DNA from: Planctomycetales bacterium
GTDB taxonomy: Bacteria; Planctomycetota; Planctomycetia; Planctomycetales; Planctomycetaceae
DNA length: 11,117 nucleotides
NCBI GenBank assembly: GCA_020050375.1
Contig: JAGVKR010000592.1
Location: 1-11,117, forward strand
Direction: 5' to 3'
The notes below the pieces were generated by a model. That model was not told the DNA's origin and ran no database searches. It saw only the letters and a list, made by a program, of their open reading frames with translations. This document shows positions 1 to 6,576 of this stretch, piece by piece. The translations under genes and the position numbers were made by a program. Every line of letters starts with the position of its first letter. Positions within the stretch are counted from its first letter, which is position 1.

Positions 1-104
1 CGCTAACGCTTCGGGTCAATATGCGGGATGCCCCTCCCGACGGTCCCCTTCCGCATTCCCCGACCACACGGTCGTCATCGTCACAGCTTCCTGGAAAAAA
101 GATC

Positions 105-133
105 GTGACTCAAAACGCGGCTCCTGCTAGCAT
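105..133 (+). promoter_or_regulatory. Possible sigma70-type promoter ahead of the ligase cassette
   Basis: GTGACT at 105-110 is followed after 17 nt by TAGCAT at 128-133. Each box matches four of six consensus bases (TTGACA, TATAAT) and the spacing is ideal. It lies 63 nt upstream of the chosen start of the first cassette gene. The match is weak and a pattern like this arises easily by chance, so this is only a candidate. Confidence 0.25.
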
Positions 134-195
134 TGCGCGCGGTTGAAACCTTTCAGGCAGCATGGAGGAACCTTCCCCACCGGAAGACGGATCGG

Positions 196-942
196 ATGGA
201 GACGAAGTTACGCGTTGAGATCCTGCCGCAGCCGGACGACTTCACCTGCGGACCGACGTGCCTGCACGCGCTGTACCGCTACTTTGGCGATCACGTTTCG
301 TTGGAGCAGGTGGTTGCCGAAGTGTCGATGCTCGACAGCGGGGGGACGCTCGACGTGCTGCTGGCCAACCACGCCCTCAAGCGCGGGTACACGGCCAAGA
401 TCTTCACCTACAACGTCGAGCTGTTCTATCCCACCTGGTTCGGCCCGGCGGTGGTCGATCTCCGTCAGCGGCTAAGGCTTCAGATGGAGTACAAACGCAA
501 CCCGAAACTCCGCATCGCGACCCAGGCCTATCTCGAATTCCTCGAGCGCGGCGGGCAGATTCGATACGAGGTTTTGACCACGGCCCTCGTCCGCAAATAC
601 CTCGGCCGTGAGATTCCGATTTTGACCGGGCTGAGCGCGACGTACCTTTACGGCACTTCGCGTGAGGATGGGCCCGAAGGACGGCCCGACGACGTTCGGG
701 GCAAGCCGGCCGGTCACTTCGTGGTGTTGTGTGGTTATGACAAAGAAACCCGCGACGTGCTCGTCGCCGACCCGCTCCGAAAAAACCCGCTCTCGGGAAC
801 GAATCAATACCTCGTCAGTATCGACCGCGTCATCTGCGCCATCCTGCTGGGGATCGTGACGTATGACGCCAATTTTCTGATCATCGAACCACGCCAGCAC
901 TCCAGACAGGCCCGCCGTGTCGATTCTCATCGTCGTCAATAA
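196..942 (+). CDS. C39-like (papain-fold) cysteine peptidase or amidase of an amidoligase cassette
   Basis: The 248-aa protein carries a complete C39-type active site. Q12 would be the oxyanion-hole residue and C18 the nucleophile (QPDDFTCGPTC). H174 follows in GHFVVLCGYD and D192 in VADP. There is no signal peptide or membrane segment, so it should be cytoplasmic. It is not part of an ABC exporter, unlike classical bacteriocin-processing C39 domains. I chose the ATG at 196 because homology-like sequence starts just after it and GGAAG lies 9 nt upstream; an in-frame TTG at 133 would add 21 residues with no recognisable features. The gene overlaps the next one by 26 nt, which implies translational coupling with the ATP-grasp ligase. 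Family knowledge supports a thiol hydrolase or transpeptidase. The inferred role is trimming, hydrolysing or transferring the peptide or amide made by the two downstream ligases. The actual substrate is unknown. Confidence 0.8.
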   Translation: METKLRVEILPQPDDFTCGPTCLHALYRYFGDHVSLEQVVAEVSMLDSGGTLDVLLANHALKRGYTAKIFTYNVELFYPTWFGPAVVDLRQRLRLQMEYKRNPKLRIATQAYLEFLERGGQIRYEVLTTALVRKYLGREIPILTGLSATYLYGTSREDGPEGRPDDVRGKPAGHFVVLCGYDKETRDVLVADPLRKNPLSGTNQYLVSIDRVICAILLGIVTYDANFLIIEPRQHSRQARRVDSHRRQ

Positions 943-2389
943 CGTCGCCGAGTGGAAATTCCACATCCCGGGAGTCGAGGTGATCGATGCCTGGTCGTAT
1001 CTCACCCGCCCCGAATACGGTGCGCTGCGGACGGTCAAGCTGTTCAACTTGTGCCGTTCGTATCGGTATCAAACGGCCGGGTATTACGTGACGCTGCTGG
1101 CGACGGCGCGGGGCCACAAGCCGTTGCCCAGCATCACCACGATTCAGGACATGAAGTCGCAGACGATGGTTCGCTTCGTCTCCGACGATCTCGACGATCT
1201 GATTCAGCACACTTTGGCCCCGATTCACTCCGACGAATTCGCGCTCAGCGTCTATTTCGGGCGAAACCTGGCCAAACGCCACGACCGACTGAGCCTGCAC
1301 CTGTTCAATCTGTTTCAAGCGCCACTCCTGAGGGCCCATTTCGAGCGGTGCCATGAGCGCTGGCAGCTCAAGAACATCAGTCCGATCCCGGTGGGAGAGA
1401 TCCCGGAGCCGCATCATGGGTTCGTGATCCAGGAGGCCACCGAGTATTTCGCCGGCCGCCGCTCGAGCGTGCGCAAGCGCGTGCCCGCCAAGTACGACCT
1501 GGCCATTCTGCACAATCCGCAGGACGAACTTTCCCCCTCCGACACCAAGGCGCTCGATCGCTTCGTCAAAGCGGCCGAATCGATGGGGCTCGCGACCGAA
1601 TTGGTCACGCGCGACGACTATGCCCGCATCGCCGAGTTCGATGCGTTGTTCATCCGCGAGACGACGCAGGTCAACCATCACACGTATCGCTTCGCCCGTC
1701 GCGCGACGACCGAGGGGCTGGTCGTCATCGACGATCCCGAGTCGATCCTGAAATGCGCCAATAAAGTCTATCTGGCCGAATTGATGGCTCGGCATAAGGT
1801 TCCCGTGCCGCGGACCATGATCGTTCACGAAGACAATGTCGGCGAGATTGGCAAGACGCTCGGCTTTCCCGTCGTGCTCAAGCAGCCCGACGCTGCTTTC
1901 TCGCAGGGAGTCGTGAAGGCCAATAACGAGCAGGAGTTGCTTGAGCACGCCACTGCCTTTCTGGAGCGCTCGGAGCTTCTCATTGCGCAGGAGTATCTCC
2001 CTACCACATTCGACTGGCGGATCGGGGTCTGCGACGGGCAACCGCTGTACGCCTGCAAATACCACATGGCGACCGGTCACTGGCAGATCGTCAAGAACGA
2101 CGGCGGAGGGGTTCGCAAATACGGCCGCGCCGAAACGATACCCGTCGAAATCGCCCCCCGTCACGTGGTCCGTGCCGCGCTCAAAGCGGCCAATCTGATC
2201 GGCAAGGGCCTTTACGGCGTCGACGTCAAACAGACCAACGGACATTGCTTCGTCATCGAAGTCAACGACAACCCGAACATCGATGCCGGGGTCGAGGACA
2301 AGATTCTCAAAGGTGAATTGTACCGTCGGATCATGGAGACTTTCCTCCGGCGGCTTGAGCGCAAGCGTGCGGGCATTGACGAATCGTGA
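917..2389 (+). CDS. RimK-family ATP-grasp ligase with RLAN-like N-terminal domain
   Basis: The 490-aa protein would form an amide bond between a carboxylate (through an acyl-phosphate) and an amine. Residues 1-150 resemble the RLAN domain (RimK-like ATP-grasp N-terminal), residues about 190-275 form the pre-ATP-grasp region, and about 280-475 the ATP-grasp fold. Visible signatures are the nucleotide-binding lysine in PVVLKQ (K322), the EYLP hinge (359-362), DWRI (366-369), and the metal ligands D436 (GVDVK), E448 and N450 (EVNDNPNID). The start is GTG at 917, inside the preceding gene, with AGACAGG ending 6 nt upstream. No in-frame ATG precedes M80, and the N-terminus MSILIVVNN suits a beta strand. 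True RimK is about 300 aa, so this longer form is not expected to modify ribosomal protein S6. The RLAN-GCS2-peptidase neighbourhood is known from comparative genomics; the product is not known to me. Confidence 0.88.
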   Translation: MSILIVVNNVAEWKFHIPGVEVIDAWSYLTRPEYGALRTVKLFNLCRSYRYQTAGYYVTLLATARGHKPLPSITTIQDMKSQTMVRFVSDDLDDLIQHTLAPIHSDEFALSVYFGRNLAKRHDRLSLHLFNLFQAPLLRAHFERCHERWQLKNISPIPVGEIPEPHHGFVIQEATEYFAGRRSSVRKRVPAKYDLAILHNPQDELSPSDTKALDRFVKAAESMGLATELVTRDDYARIAEFDALFIRETTQVNHHTYRFARRATTEGLVVIDDPESILKCANKVYLAELMARHKVPVPRTMIVHEDNVGEIGKTLGFPVVLKQPDAAFSQGVVKANNEQELLEHATAFLERSELLIAQEYLPTTFDWRIGVCDGQPLYACKYHMATGHWQIVKNDGGGVRKYGRAETIPVEIAPRHVVRAALKAANLIGKGLYGVDVKQTNGHCFVIEVNDNPNIDAGVEDKILKGELYRRIMETFLRRLERKRAGIDES

Positions 2390-2471
2390 CTGTCGTCGTT
2401 GACGTGTGCCAACTTCGCCGGTCGCTCGCCGGCCATCCCACTGATTGCTCCTTTGTCGCACGAACTGTCGC

Positions 2472-3725
2472 ATGAGTCCCCCGGCAGCGCTTCCGCTCTT
2501 TTCCGCCTTCGGGATCGAGCTTGAATACATGATCGTCGATGCCAGCACGCTGGGGGTCCGGCCGATCGCCGACGAGGTTCTTCGATCGTCGGATGGCGCG
2601 ATCACCGGTGAGATCGAGCGGGGCGCCACGAACTGGTCCAACGAGCTCGTCGCTCATGTCGTCGAATTGAAGGTCAGCGAGCCGGCCTGTTCGCTCGACG
2701 ATTTGCCGCAGTTGTTTCAGACGGAGATTCGGGAAATCAACGCTCGCCTATCACCGCACGGCGCCCGTTTGATGCCCGGCGGCATGCACCCCTGGATGAA
2801 CCCGCTTCGCGACACGAAGCTCTGGACGCACGAATACAACGAGGTCTACGAAGCCTTCGATCGGATCTTCAGTTGCCAGGGGCACGGCTGGTCGAATCTG
2901 CAAAGCGTTCATTTGAATCTCCCGTTTGCCGACGATCAGGACTTCGGCCGCCTGCATGCCGCCATCCGACTCGTATTGCCGATTCTGCCCGCGCTCACCG
3001 CCAGCTCTCCGGTGATGGACGGGCGCCTGACGGGGTTCCTCGACAATCGGCTGGAGGTGTACCGGACCAATTCGCGAAAGATTCCATCAATCGCCGGGCG
3101 CGTGATTCCGGAACCGGTCTACACGCGAGTCGATTACGAGCGGCAGATTCTGCAGCGGCTCTACGCCGACATCGCTCCGCACGATCCGGGGGGAATCCTC
3201 CAGCACGAATGGCTCAACGCCCGCGGAGCGATCGCCCGCTTTCAGCGGAGCGCGATTGAGATTCGCGTGATGGACGTCCAAGAGTGCCCGCGGGCTGACG
3301 TCGCTATCTGTGCGGCTGTTGTGGCGCTGCTTGAGGCCCTGGTCGACGAGCGATTCAGCAATCTGGCCGCGCAACAGGCCTTTGCTGTCGAGCCGCTCGA
3401 AAAAATCTTGTTGGCAACGATCCGCGATGCTGACCGGGCTGTGATTTCCGATGTGGCGTATCTCGACGCAGTGGGATATTCCGCCGGGCCATGCACGGCC
3501 GGCGAACTGTGGCGGTATCTGCTCGAAATTCTATGGAGAGAGAAACGGATGGATCTTGGCTGGCAGCCGGTCCTGGAAGTCATTACGAACGAAGGCCCGC
3601 TCGCCCGACGGATTGTCACGTCGCTCCAGGCAGCCGGTTTCAACCCGACCAACTCGCAACCGTTGCTTGAGCTCTATCGCAAGTTGTGTGACTGCCTGGA
3701 GCAGGGGGAATTGCTGAGAAGCTAA
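2472..3725 (+). CDS. GCS2-family carboxylate-amine ligase (YbdK-like)
   Basis: The 417-aa protein belongs to the glutamate-cysteine ligase family 2 of the glutamine-synthetase fold, which makes gamma-glutamyl-type amides with ATP. Visible motifs are the metal-binding FGIELEYMIVD at the N-terminus (E16, E18), a Glu in NELVAHVVELKVSEP (58-71), GMHPW (104-108), QSVHLNLPF (144-152) and EIRVMDVQECP (263-273). The length is typical for YbdK-like proteins. I chose ATG 2472 because the GxExE motif starts 13 residues in; an in-frame TTG at 2445 would add 9 residues. No convincing ribosome binding site is visible. The gene follows the ATP-grasp gene by 82 nt and probably shares its transcript. YbdK itself has only weak glutamate-cysteine ligase activity, so cysteine should not be assumed as substrate here. 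Together with the ATP-grasp enzyme it probably adds two successive amide bonds. Confidence 0.88.
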   Translation: MSPPAALPLFSAFGIELEYMIVDASTLGVRPIADEVLRSSDGAITGEIERGATNWSNELVAHVVELKVSEPACSLDDLPQLFQTEIREINARLSPHGARLMPGGMHPWMNPLRDTKLWTHEYNEVYEAFDRIFSCQGHGWSNLQSVHLNLPFADDQDFGRLHAAIRLVLPILPALTASSPVMDGRLTGFLDNRLEVYRTNSRKIPSIAGRVIPEPVYTRVDYERQILQRLYADIAPHDPGGILQHEWLNARGAIARFQRSAIEIRVMDVQECPRADVAICAAVVALLEALVDERFSNLAAQQAFAVEPLEKILLATIRDADRAVISDVAYLDAVGYSAGPCTAGELWRYLLEILWREKRMDLGWQPVLEVITNEGPLARRIVTSLQAAGFNPTNSQPLLELYRKLCDCLEQGELLRS

Positions 3726-3818
3726 CCTGCAGCGAAGAGACGCGCAGCAGCGAAACCATCCCGCCTTGCGTCTCGTAGCCGCGAGCACGATACTCCTGCG
3801 TCATACTGCTGAAGTGAA

Positions 3819-3843
3819 GACGTGCGAAGAGGCAAGCCCGGTG
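3819..3843 (+). repeat. Imperfect 25-nt direct repeat, copy 1
   Basis: This copy matches 4245-4269 at 23 of 25 positions. The shared core is GCGAAGAG, one variable base, then CAAGCCCGGTG. It lies in the spacer after the GCS2 gene; the second copy lies just after the 89-aa gene, so the pair brackets that small gene. It could be a dispersed intergenic element or the trace of a duplication. Confidence 0.6.
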
Positions 3844-3848
3844 GAAGA

Positions 3849-3924
3849 AGAGCTACAGAGATCAGCGCAGCAGAACGGCAGCCAAGCGCCTCTGCAGCGC
3901 CGACCTCTGTAGCTCTGCCGTTCT
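3849..3924 (+). other. Interlocked inverted repeats (pseudoknot-like element)
   Basis: AGAGCTACAGAG (3849-3860) is perfectly complementary to CTCTGTAGCTCT (3905-3916). AGAACGGCAG (3872-3881) is perfectly complementary to CTGCCGTTCT (3915-3924). The order is A-B-A'-B', not nested, and A' and B' share two bases. In RNA the two helices would form a pseudoknot or compete as alternative structures. CTCTGCAGC at 3891-3899 is a near copy of A' with one mismatch to A. The element ends 37 nt before the ATG of the 89-aa gene. It could be a terminator-like spacer or a regulatory leader; no U-tract follows. Confidence 0.5.
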
Positions 3925-3961
3925 CTCCCCGACTCGCGACTCCTTGTCCCCCAAGTGCTCC

Positions 3962-4231
3962 ATGAATTCCGGTGAATACTGGCGATCCTTGTTCGAGAAC
4001 TGGCCTGCGAGCATGCCCCGACGGGGGCTGCTGATTACGACGTTTGGCGAGGCGATCCCTTTCGTCAGTTATCTGCTCTCTCCCGGCATTCTGTTGCTGG
4101 AGCGGGACAAACCCGATAGCTTGGGGGCTCGTAAAGTGCTCGTCGCCTACGAAGCCATTTCTGCGCTGAAGATCACCGACGTCATCGACCTCGTCCGATT
4201 TCAGGAGCTCGGTTTTCAGTCTCCGAGCTGA
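3962..4231 (+). CDS. Small hypothetical protein, 89 aa
   Basis: I do not recognise a named family; it reads like a conserved orphan of planctomycetes. The N-terminal part has an aromatic/charged stretch (EYWRSLFENWP, residues 5-15), then RRGLLITTFGEAIPF (20-34) and LLLERDKPDSLGARKVLV (44-61), ending in ISALKITDVIDL (67-78). The alternation of hydrophobic residues suggests a small beta-rich domain, perhaps Sm- or SH3-like, and not a membrane protein. There are no cysteines or obvious catalytic motifs. I chose ATG 3962; an in-frame TTG at 3944 would add 6 residues. No Shine-Dalgarno sequence is visible. It sits between the GCS2 gene and the glucose dehydrogenase gene with 236 nt and 123 nt spacers, so it may be transcribed alone. 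GC-rich third positions support real coding. Confidence 0.7.
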   Translation: MNSGEYWRSLFENWPASMPRRGLLITTFGEAIPFVSYLLSPGILLLERDKPDSLGARKVLVAYEAISALKITDVIDLVRFQELGFQSPS

Positions 4232-4244
4232 ACGAGCTCGTGAG

Positions 4245-4269
4245 GACGCGCGAAGAGTCAAGCCCGGTG
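4245..4269 (+). repeat. Imperfect 25-nt direct repeat, copy 2
   Basis: Second copy of the repeat at 3819-3843, with 23 of 25 identical bases and the same orientation. It starts 13 nt after the stop of the 89-aa gene and lies in the 123-nt spacer before the glucose dehydrogenase gene. Confidence 0.6.
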
Positions 4270-4354
4270 AGAGTCGCGAAGATAAGCGAATGGCTGTGGC
4301 GCCGGTTCGTGGATCTGATTCCATCATTCAACTGAATTTCGAAATGACAACGAT

Positions 4355-5458
4355 ATGAAAGCGATTGCTGTTCGTCCCGGTCATGCCAGCAGTGTTCACC
4401 TGGCCGAGTTGCCCAAGCCTCGCGTCGACGACATTCCCGGCGGCCGCGGAGTTCTGGTGCGCGTTCTCAAGGTCGGAGTCGACGCGACCGACCGCGAAAT
4501 CAACGACGCTCTGTATGGCAATGCCCCTCCGGGGTACGACTTTCTCGTGCTGGGCCACGAATCGTTTGGGATCGTCGAAGAAGTCGGGGCCAACGTGCGG
4601 CACGTGAAACCCGGCGACTATGTGACCTGCACGGTCCGCCGCCCTGGGGGATCGATCTACGACAAGATCGGCCGTTCCGACATCACGAGCGAAGAGGTCT
4701 ACTACGAGCGGGGCATCAATCTGCTGCACGGGTTTCTCACCGAGCACTACGTCGACGATCTGGAATTCGTCGTGCGAATGCCGGTCGGCCTCAAGCATCT
4801 GCATGTGCTGGCCGAACCGATGAGCTGCGCCGCGAAAGCAGTCCAGCAGGCGTATGAGGCGCAGAAGCGATTGCAGGTGTGGGACCCCAAGCTGGCATTC
4901 GTCACGGGGGCGGGGCAGATCGGTTTGCTGTCGACGTTGATTCTCCGGCTGCGCGGGCTTGAAGTCTTTACGTTCGCGCGTGGCCTGGCGCCGTGCCTCA
5001 AATCGGAGATTGTCGAAGGGATGGGGGCGCGCTATGTCAGCACGAAGCAGAAGACGCTCAAGCAGTTGGTGGGGGAAGTCGGAAAGCCTGATCTGATCAT
5101 CGAAGCCACCGGTTCGAGCGAAATCGCCTTCGGGGCGATGGAAGTTCTCGGACACAATGGAGTCGAAGTTTGGACAAGCATCACCGGAGGCCAGCGGCGG
5201 ACCGACGTTCCCTCCGACCATGTGAACCTGAACTGGGTTTTGGGGAACAAGTTGCTCCTCGGCTCGGTCAACGCCAATCGCCGTCATTTCGAGCTGGGGA
5301 TCGCCGACCTGGCCTTGGGAGAAGTCACCTATCCGGGGGTGATCGAACGGATCCTCACGAACCCCGTCGCCGGCATCGGCAATTTCAAGGAAATGATGCG
5401 GCTGCTCGTCGAAGACAAAGACGCCCTCAAAGTCTACGTCGACGTCGCCGAAGGATAA
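4355..5458 (+). CDS. Glucose 1-dehydrogenase-like medium-chain dehydrogenase (Zn-type)
   Basis: The 367-aa protein resembles archaeal-type glucose 1-dehydrogenases of the zinc-dependent MDR superfamily, which oxidise D-glucose to gluconolactone with NAD(P)+. The catalytic domain shows [10 protein letters not shown] (40-49), LGHES (66-70) and AEP (153-155). The Rossmann domain carries TGAGQIG (184-190) and a glucose-dehydrogenase-type C-terminal part. Expected zinc ligands are D43, H68 and E154. The usual Cys of GxCGTD is Asp here, as in haloarchaeal glucose dehydrogenases. The lobe that normally holds four structural-zinc cysteines (about 92-120) has only C92, so that site is absent. R209, just after the second Rossmann strand, is compatible with NADP use. 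The ATG at 4355 has no clear ribosome binding site. A related sugar or polyol dehydrogenase remains possible. Confidence 0.82.
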   Translation: MKAIAVRPGHASSVHLAELPKPRVDDIPGGRGVLVRVLKVGVDATDREINDALYGNAPPGYDFLVLGHESFGIVEEVGANVRHVKPGDYVTCTVRRPGGSIYDKIGRSDITSEEVYYERGINLLHGFLTEHYVDDLEFVVRMPVGLKHLHVLAEPMSCAAKAVQQAYEAQKRLQVWDPKLAFVTGAGQIGLLSTLILRLRGLEVFTFARGLAPCLKSEIVEGMGARYVSTKQKTLKQLVGEVGKPDLIIEATGSSEIAFGAMEVLGHNGVEVWTSITGGQRRTDVPSDHVNLNWVLGNKLLLGSVNANRRHFELGIADLALGEVTYPGVIERILTNPVAGIGNFKEMMRLLVEDKDALKVYVDVAEG

Positions 5459-5474
5459 AAGTTTAAGAGTTACA

Positions 5475-5535
5475 GAGTTCAAGAGCGACGGCAGGCGAAG
5501 CCCGCCGAATCTCTTCAACTCTTCAACTTTTGAAC
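5475..5535. terminator. Long hairpin, probable bidirectional terminator
   Basis: GAGTTCAAGAG (5475-5485) pairs with CTCTTCAACTC (5511-5521) with one mismatch. Inside this stem GGCAGGC (5490-5496) pairs with GCCCGCC (5500-5506), also with one mismatch, around a GAA loop. CAACTTTTG follows on the + side, and the - side reads into TTAAACTTTTATCC. It lies between convergent genes, the glucose dehydrogenase on + and the UbiA-like gene on -. Position and structure fit shared termination, although neither U-tract is long. A further ACTCTTCAACTC copy at 5533-5544 makes alternative pairing possible. Confidence 0.6.
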
Positions 5536-5563
5536 TCTTCAACTCCTCGCCCGCGGTGGGGCG

Positions 5564-6487
5564 TTACGTGACGGCGAGGAAGCGGGCGAGGGCCTGGGCG
5601 GGGACGAGCAGCAGGACGACGGCGAGGGCGTACATCCTGTTCTCGTTGACGAAGAACACCATCGACGCGTCGAGCATCACCAGCGACATAAGCAGCGTTC
5701 GCACCGATGCCTGCACTTTGGCCGGGACCGGATCGAAAATCGTATTGGCCAATCGACGATTGAGGATGACGCCGGTCGCCGCCAGCAGCAGCAAAGTGTT
5801 CCAGCTTCGAGGGACCATGGACGGATCGTGCCAGTGCAGGGCGAACGCGGCCAGCAGGATCAGCCCGAAATTGATCACTGCGAGCGCTCCTCCAAGTTGC
5901 CAGCGGCTGCTGATGCCGGCCTCCTTGCGGGCGAACCAGGTCACGCCGGTGATGTAGATTCCGAGCGCCAGTGCCACGTGCAATTGTGGATGAGCCCAGA
6001 CAGAGGCCAGCGTTGGGATCCCGGCGATCGGGTCGTCGGCCGTGCTCGCGCCCAGCATCACGTTGAGAAATCGGCACGCTCCCATCGCCGGCGGCCCGAG
6101 CGGCGTCGATTTGAGCGCTCCGTCATAGAGGAAGATCGCTGCCACGATCATTCCCGCGACGATCGCGCTCTGTGTCCCGACGAAGGCGGCGGCCGCGACG
6201 CCGACGACCATCAACGCGGCGCCGAATCGAATCGCCGCCGGAAGTGATACGCGACCGGATGGAATCGGTCGGTTGGGGCGCTCTGCGGCATCGACCTTGC
6301 GGTCGAAGACGTCGTTGAACACCATTCCCGCCAGATACAGCCCCGCCGACGAAACCAGCAACAAGCCGAAGTCACGCTCCGGCGAAAGATCGGGCTGCGT
6401 CAGCAGGTAGCCGAGAAAAATATCGGCCAGCGCCGTAAAGACCGCTGCGAACCGACACAGTTGCAGGTACGAGAGCAACCTTTGCAT
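5564..6487 (-). CDS. UbiA-superfamily prenyltransferase, EboC-like
   Basis: The 307-aa polytopic membrane protein has both UbiA aspartate motifs. The first is NDVFDRKVD (58-66), followed by RPNRPIPSGR (70-79). The second is YDGALK (121-126). These coordinate Mg-prenyl diphosphate. About eight to nine hydrophobic segments alternate through the chain, starting at residues 12-29 and 41-57 and ending near 304. The N-terminal phrase TALADIFLGYL and the MGACRFLNVMLG segment (135-146) look more like EboC, the UbiA-like member of the ebo cluster, than like ubiquinone or menaquinone UbiA/MenA. None of the other ebo genes is present here. The ATG at 6487 lacks a good ribosome binding site. It follows the phosphoglucomutase gene on the same strand by 89 nt and may be co-transcribed. 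The prenyl acceptor is unknown. Confidence 0.83.
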   Translation of the reverse strand: MQRLLSYLQLCRFAAVFTALADIFLGYLLTQPDLSPERDFGLLLVSSAGLYLAGMVFNDVFDRKVDAAERPNRPIPSGRVSLPAAIRFGAALMVVGVAAAAFVGTQSAIVAGMIVAAIFLYDGALKSTPLGPPAMGACRFLNVMLGASTADDPIAGIPTLASVWAHPQLHVALALGIYITGVTWFARKEAGISSRWQLGGALAVINFGLILLAAFALHWHDPSMVPRSWNTLLLLAATGVILNRRLANTIFDPVPAKVQASVRTLLMSLVMLDASMVFFVNENRMYALAVVLLLVPAQALARFLAVT

Positions 6488-6576
6488 ATCGCCATGATAC
6501 CACTGTGAATGCTTTCACCCCAAACCGACCGCGCGGCAGTCGGCTTGGGTGGGATATTGCTCCTGACTCGGCGCAA

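Noticed and set aside
1..132. Possible 3' end of an upstream gene or a planctomycete intergenic repeat (CGCTAACGCTTCGGGT at the left edge)
   Set aside because: No frame gives a convincing protein. The edge motif looks familiar from planctomycete intergenic DNA, but one copy in the window cannot establish a repeat.
881..2641. A 586-codon open frame on the - strand opposite the ATP-grasp gene
   Set aside because: It is the complementary-frame shadow common in high-GC genes. The + strand product has all ATP-grasp motifs and the - strand product has none.
4328..5542. A 404-codon open frame on the - strand opposite the glucose dehydrogenase gene
   Set aside because: Antisense shadow of a gene with clear dehydrogenase motifs; the translation is rich in D, R and Q without any recognisable family feature.
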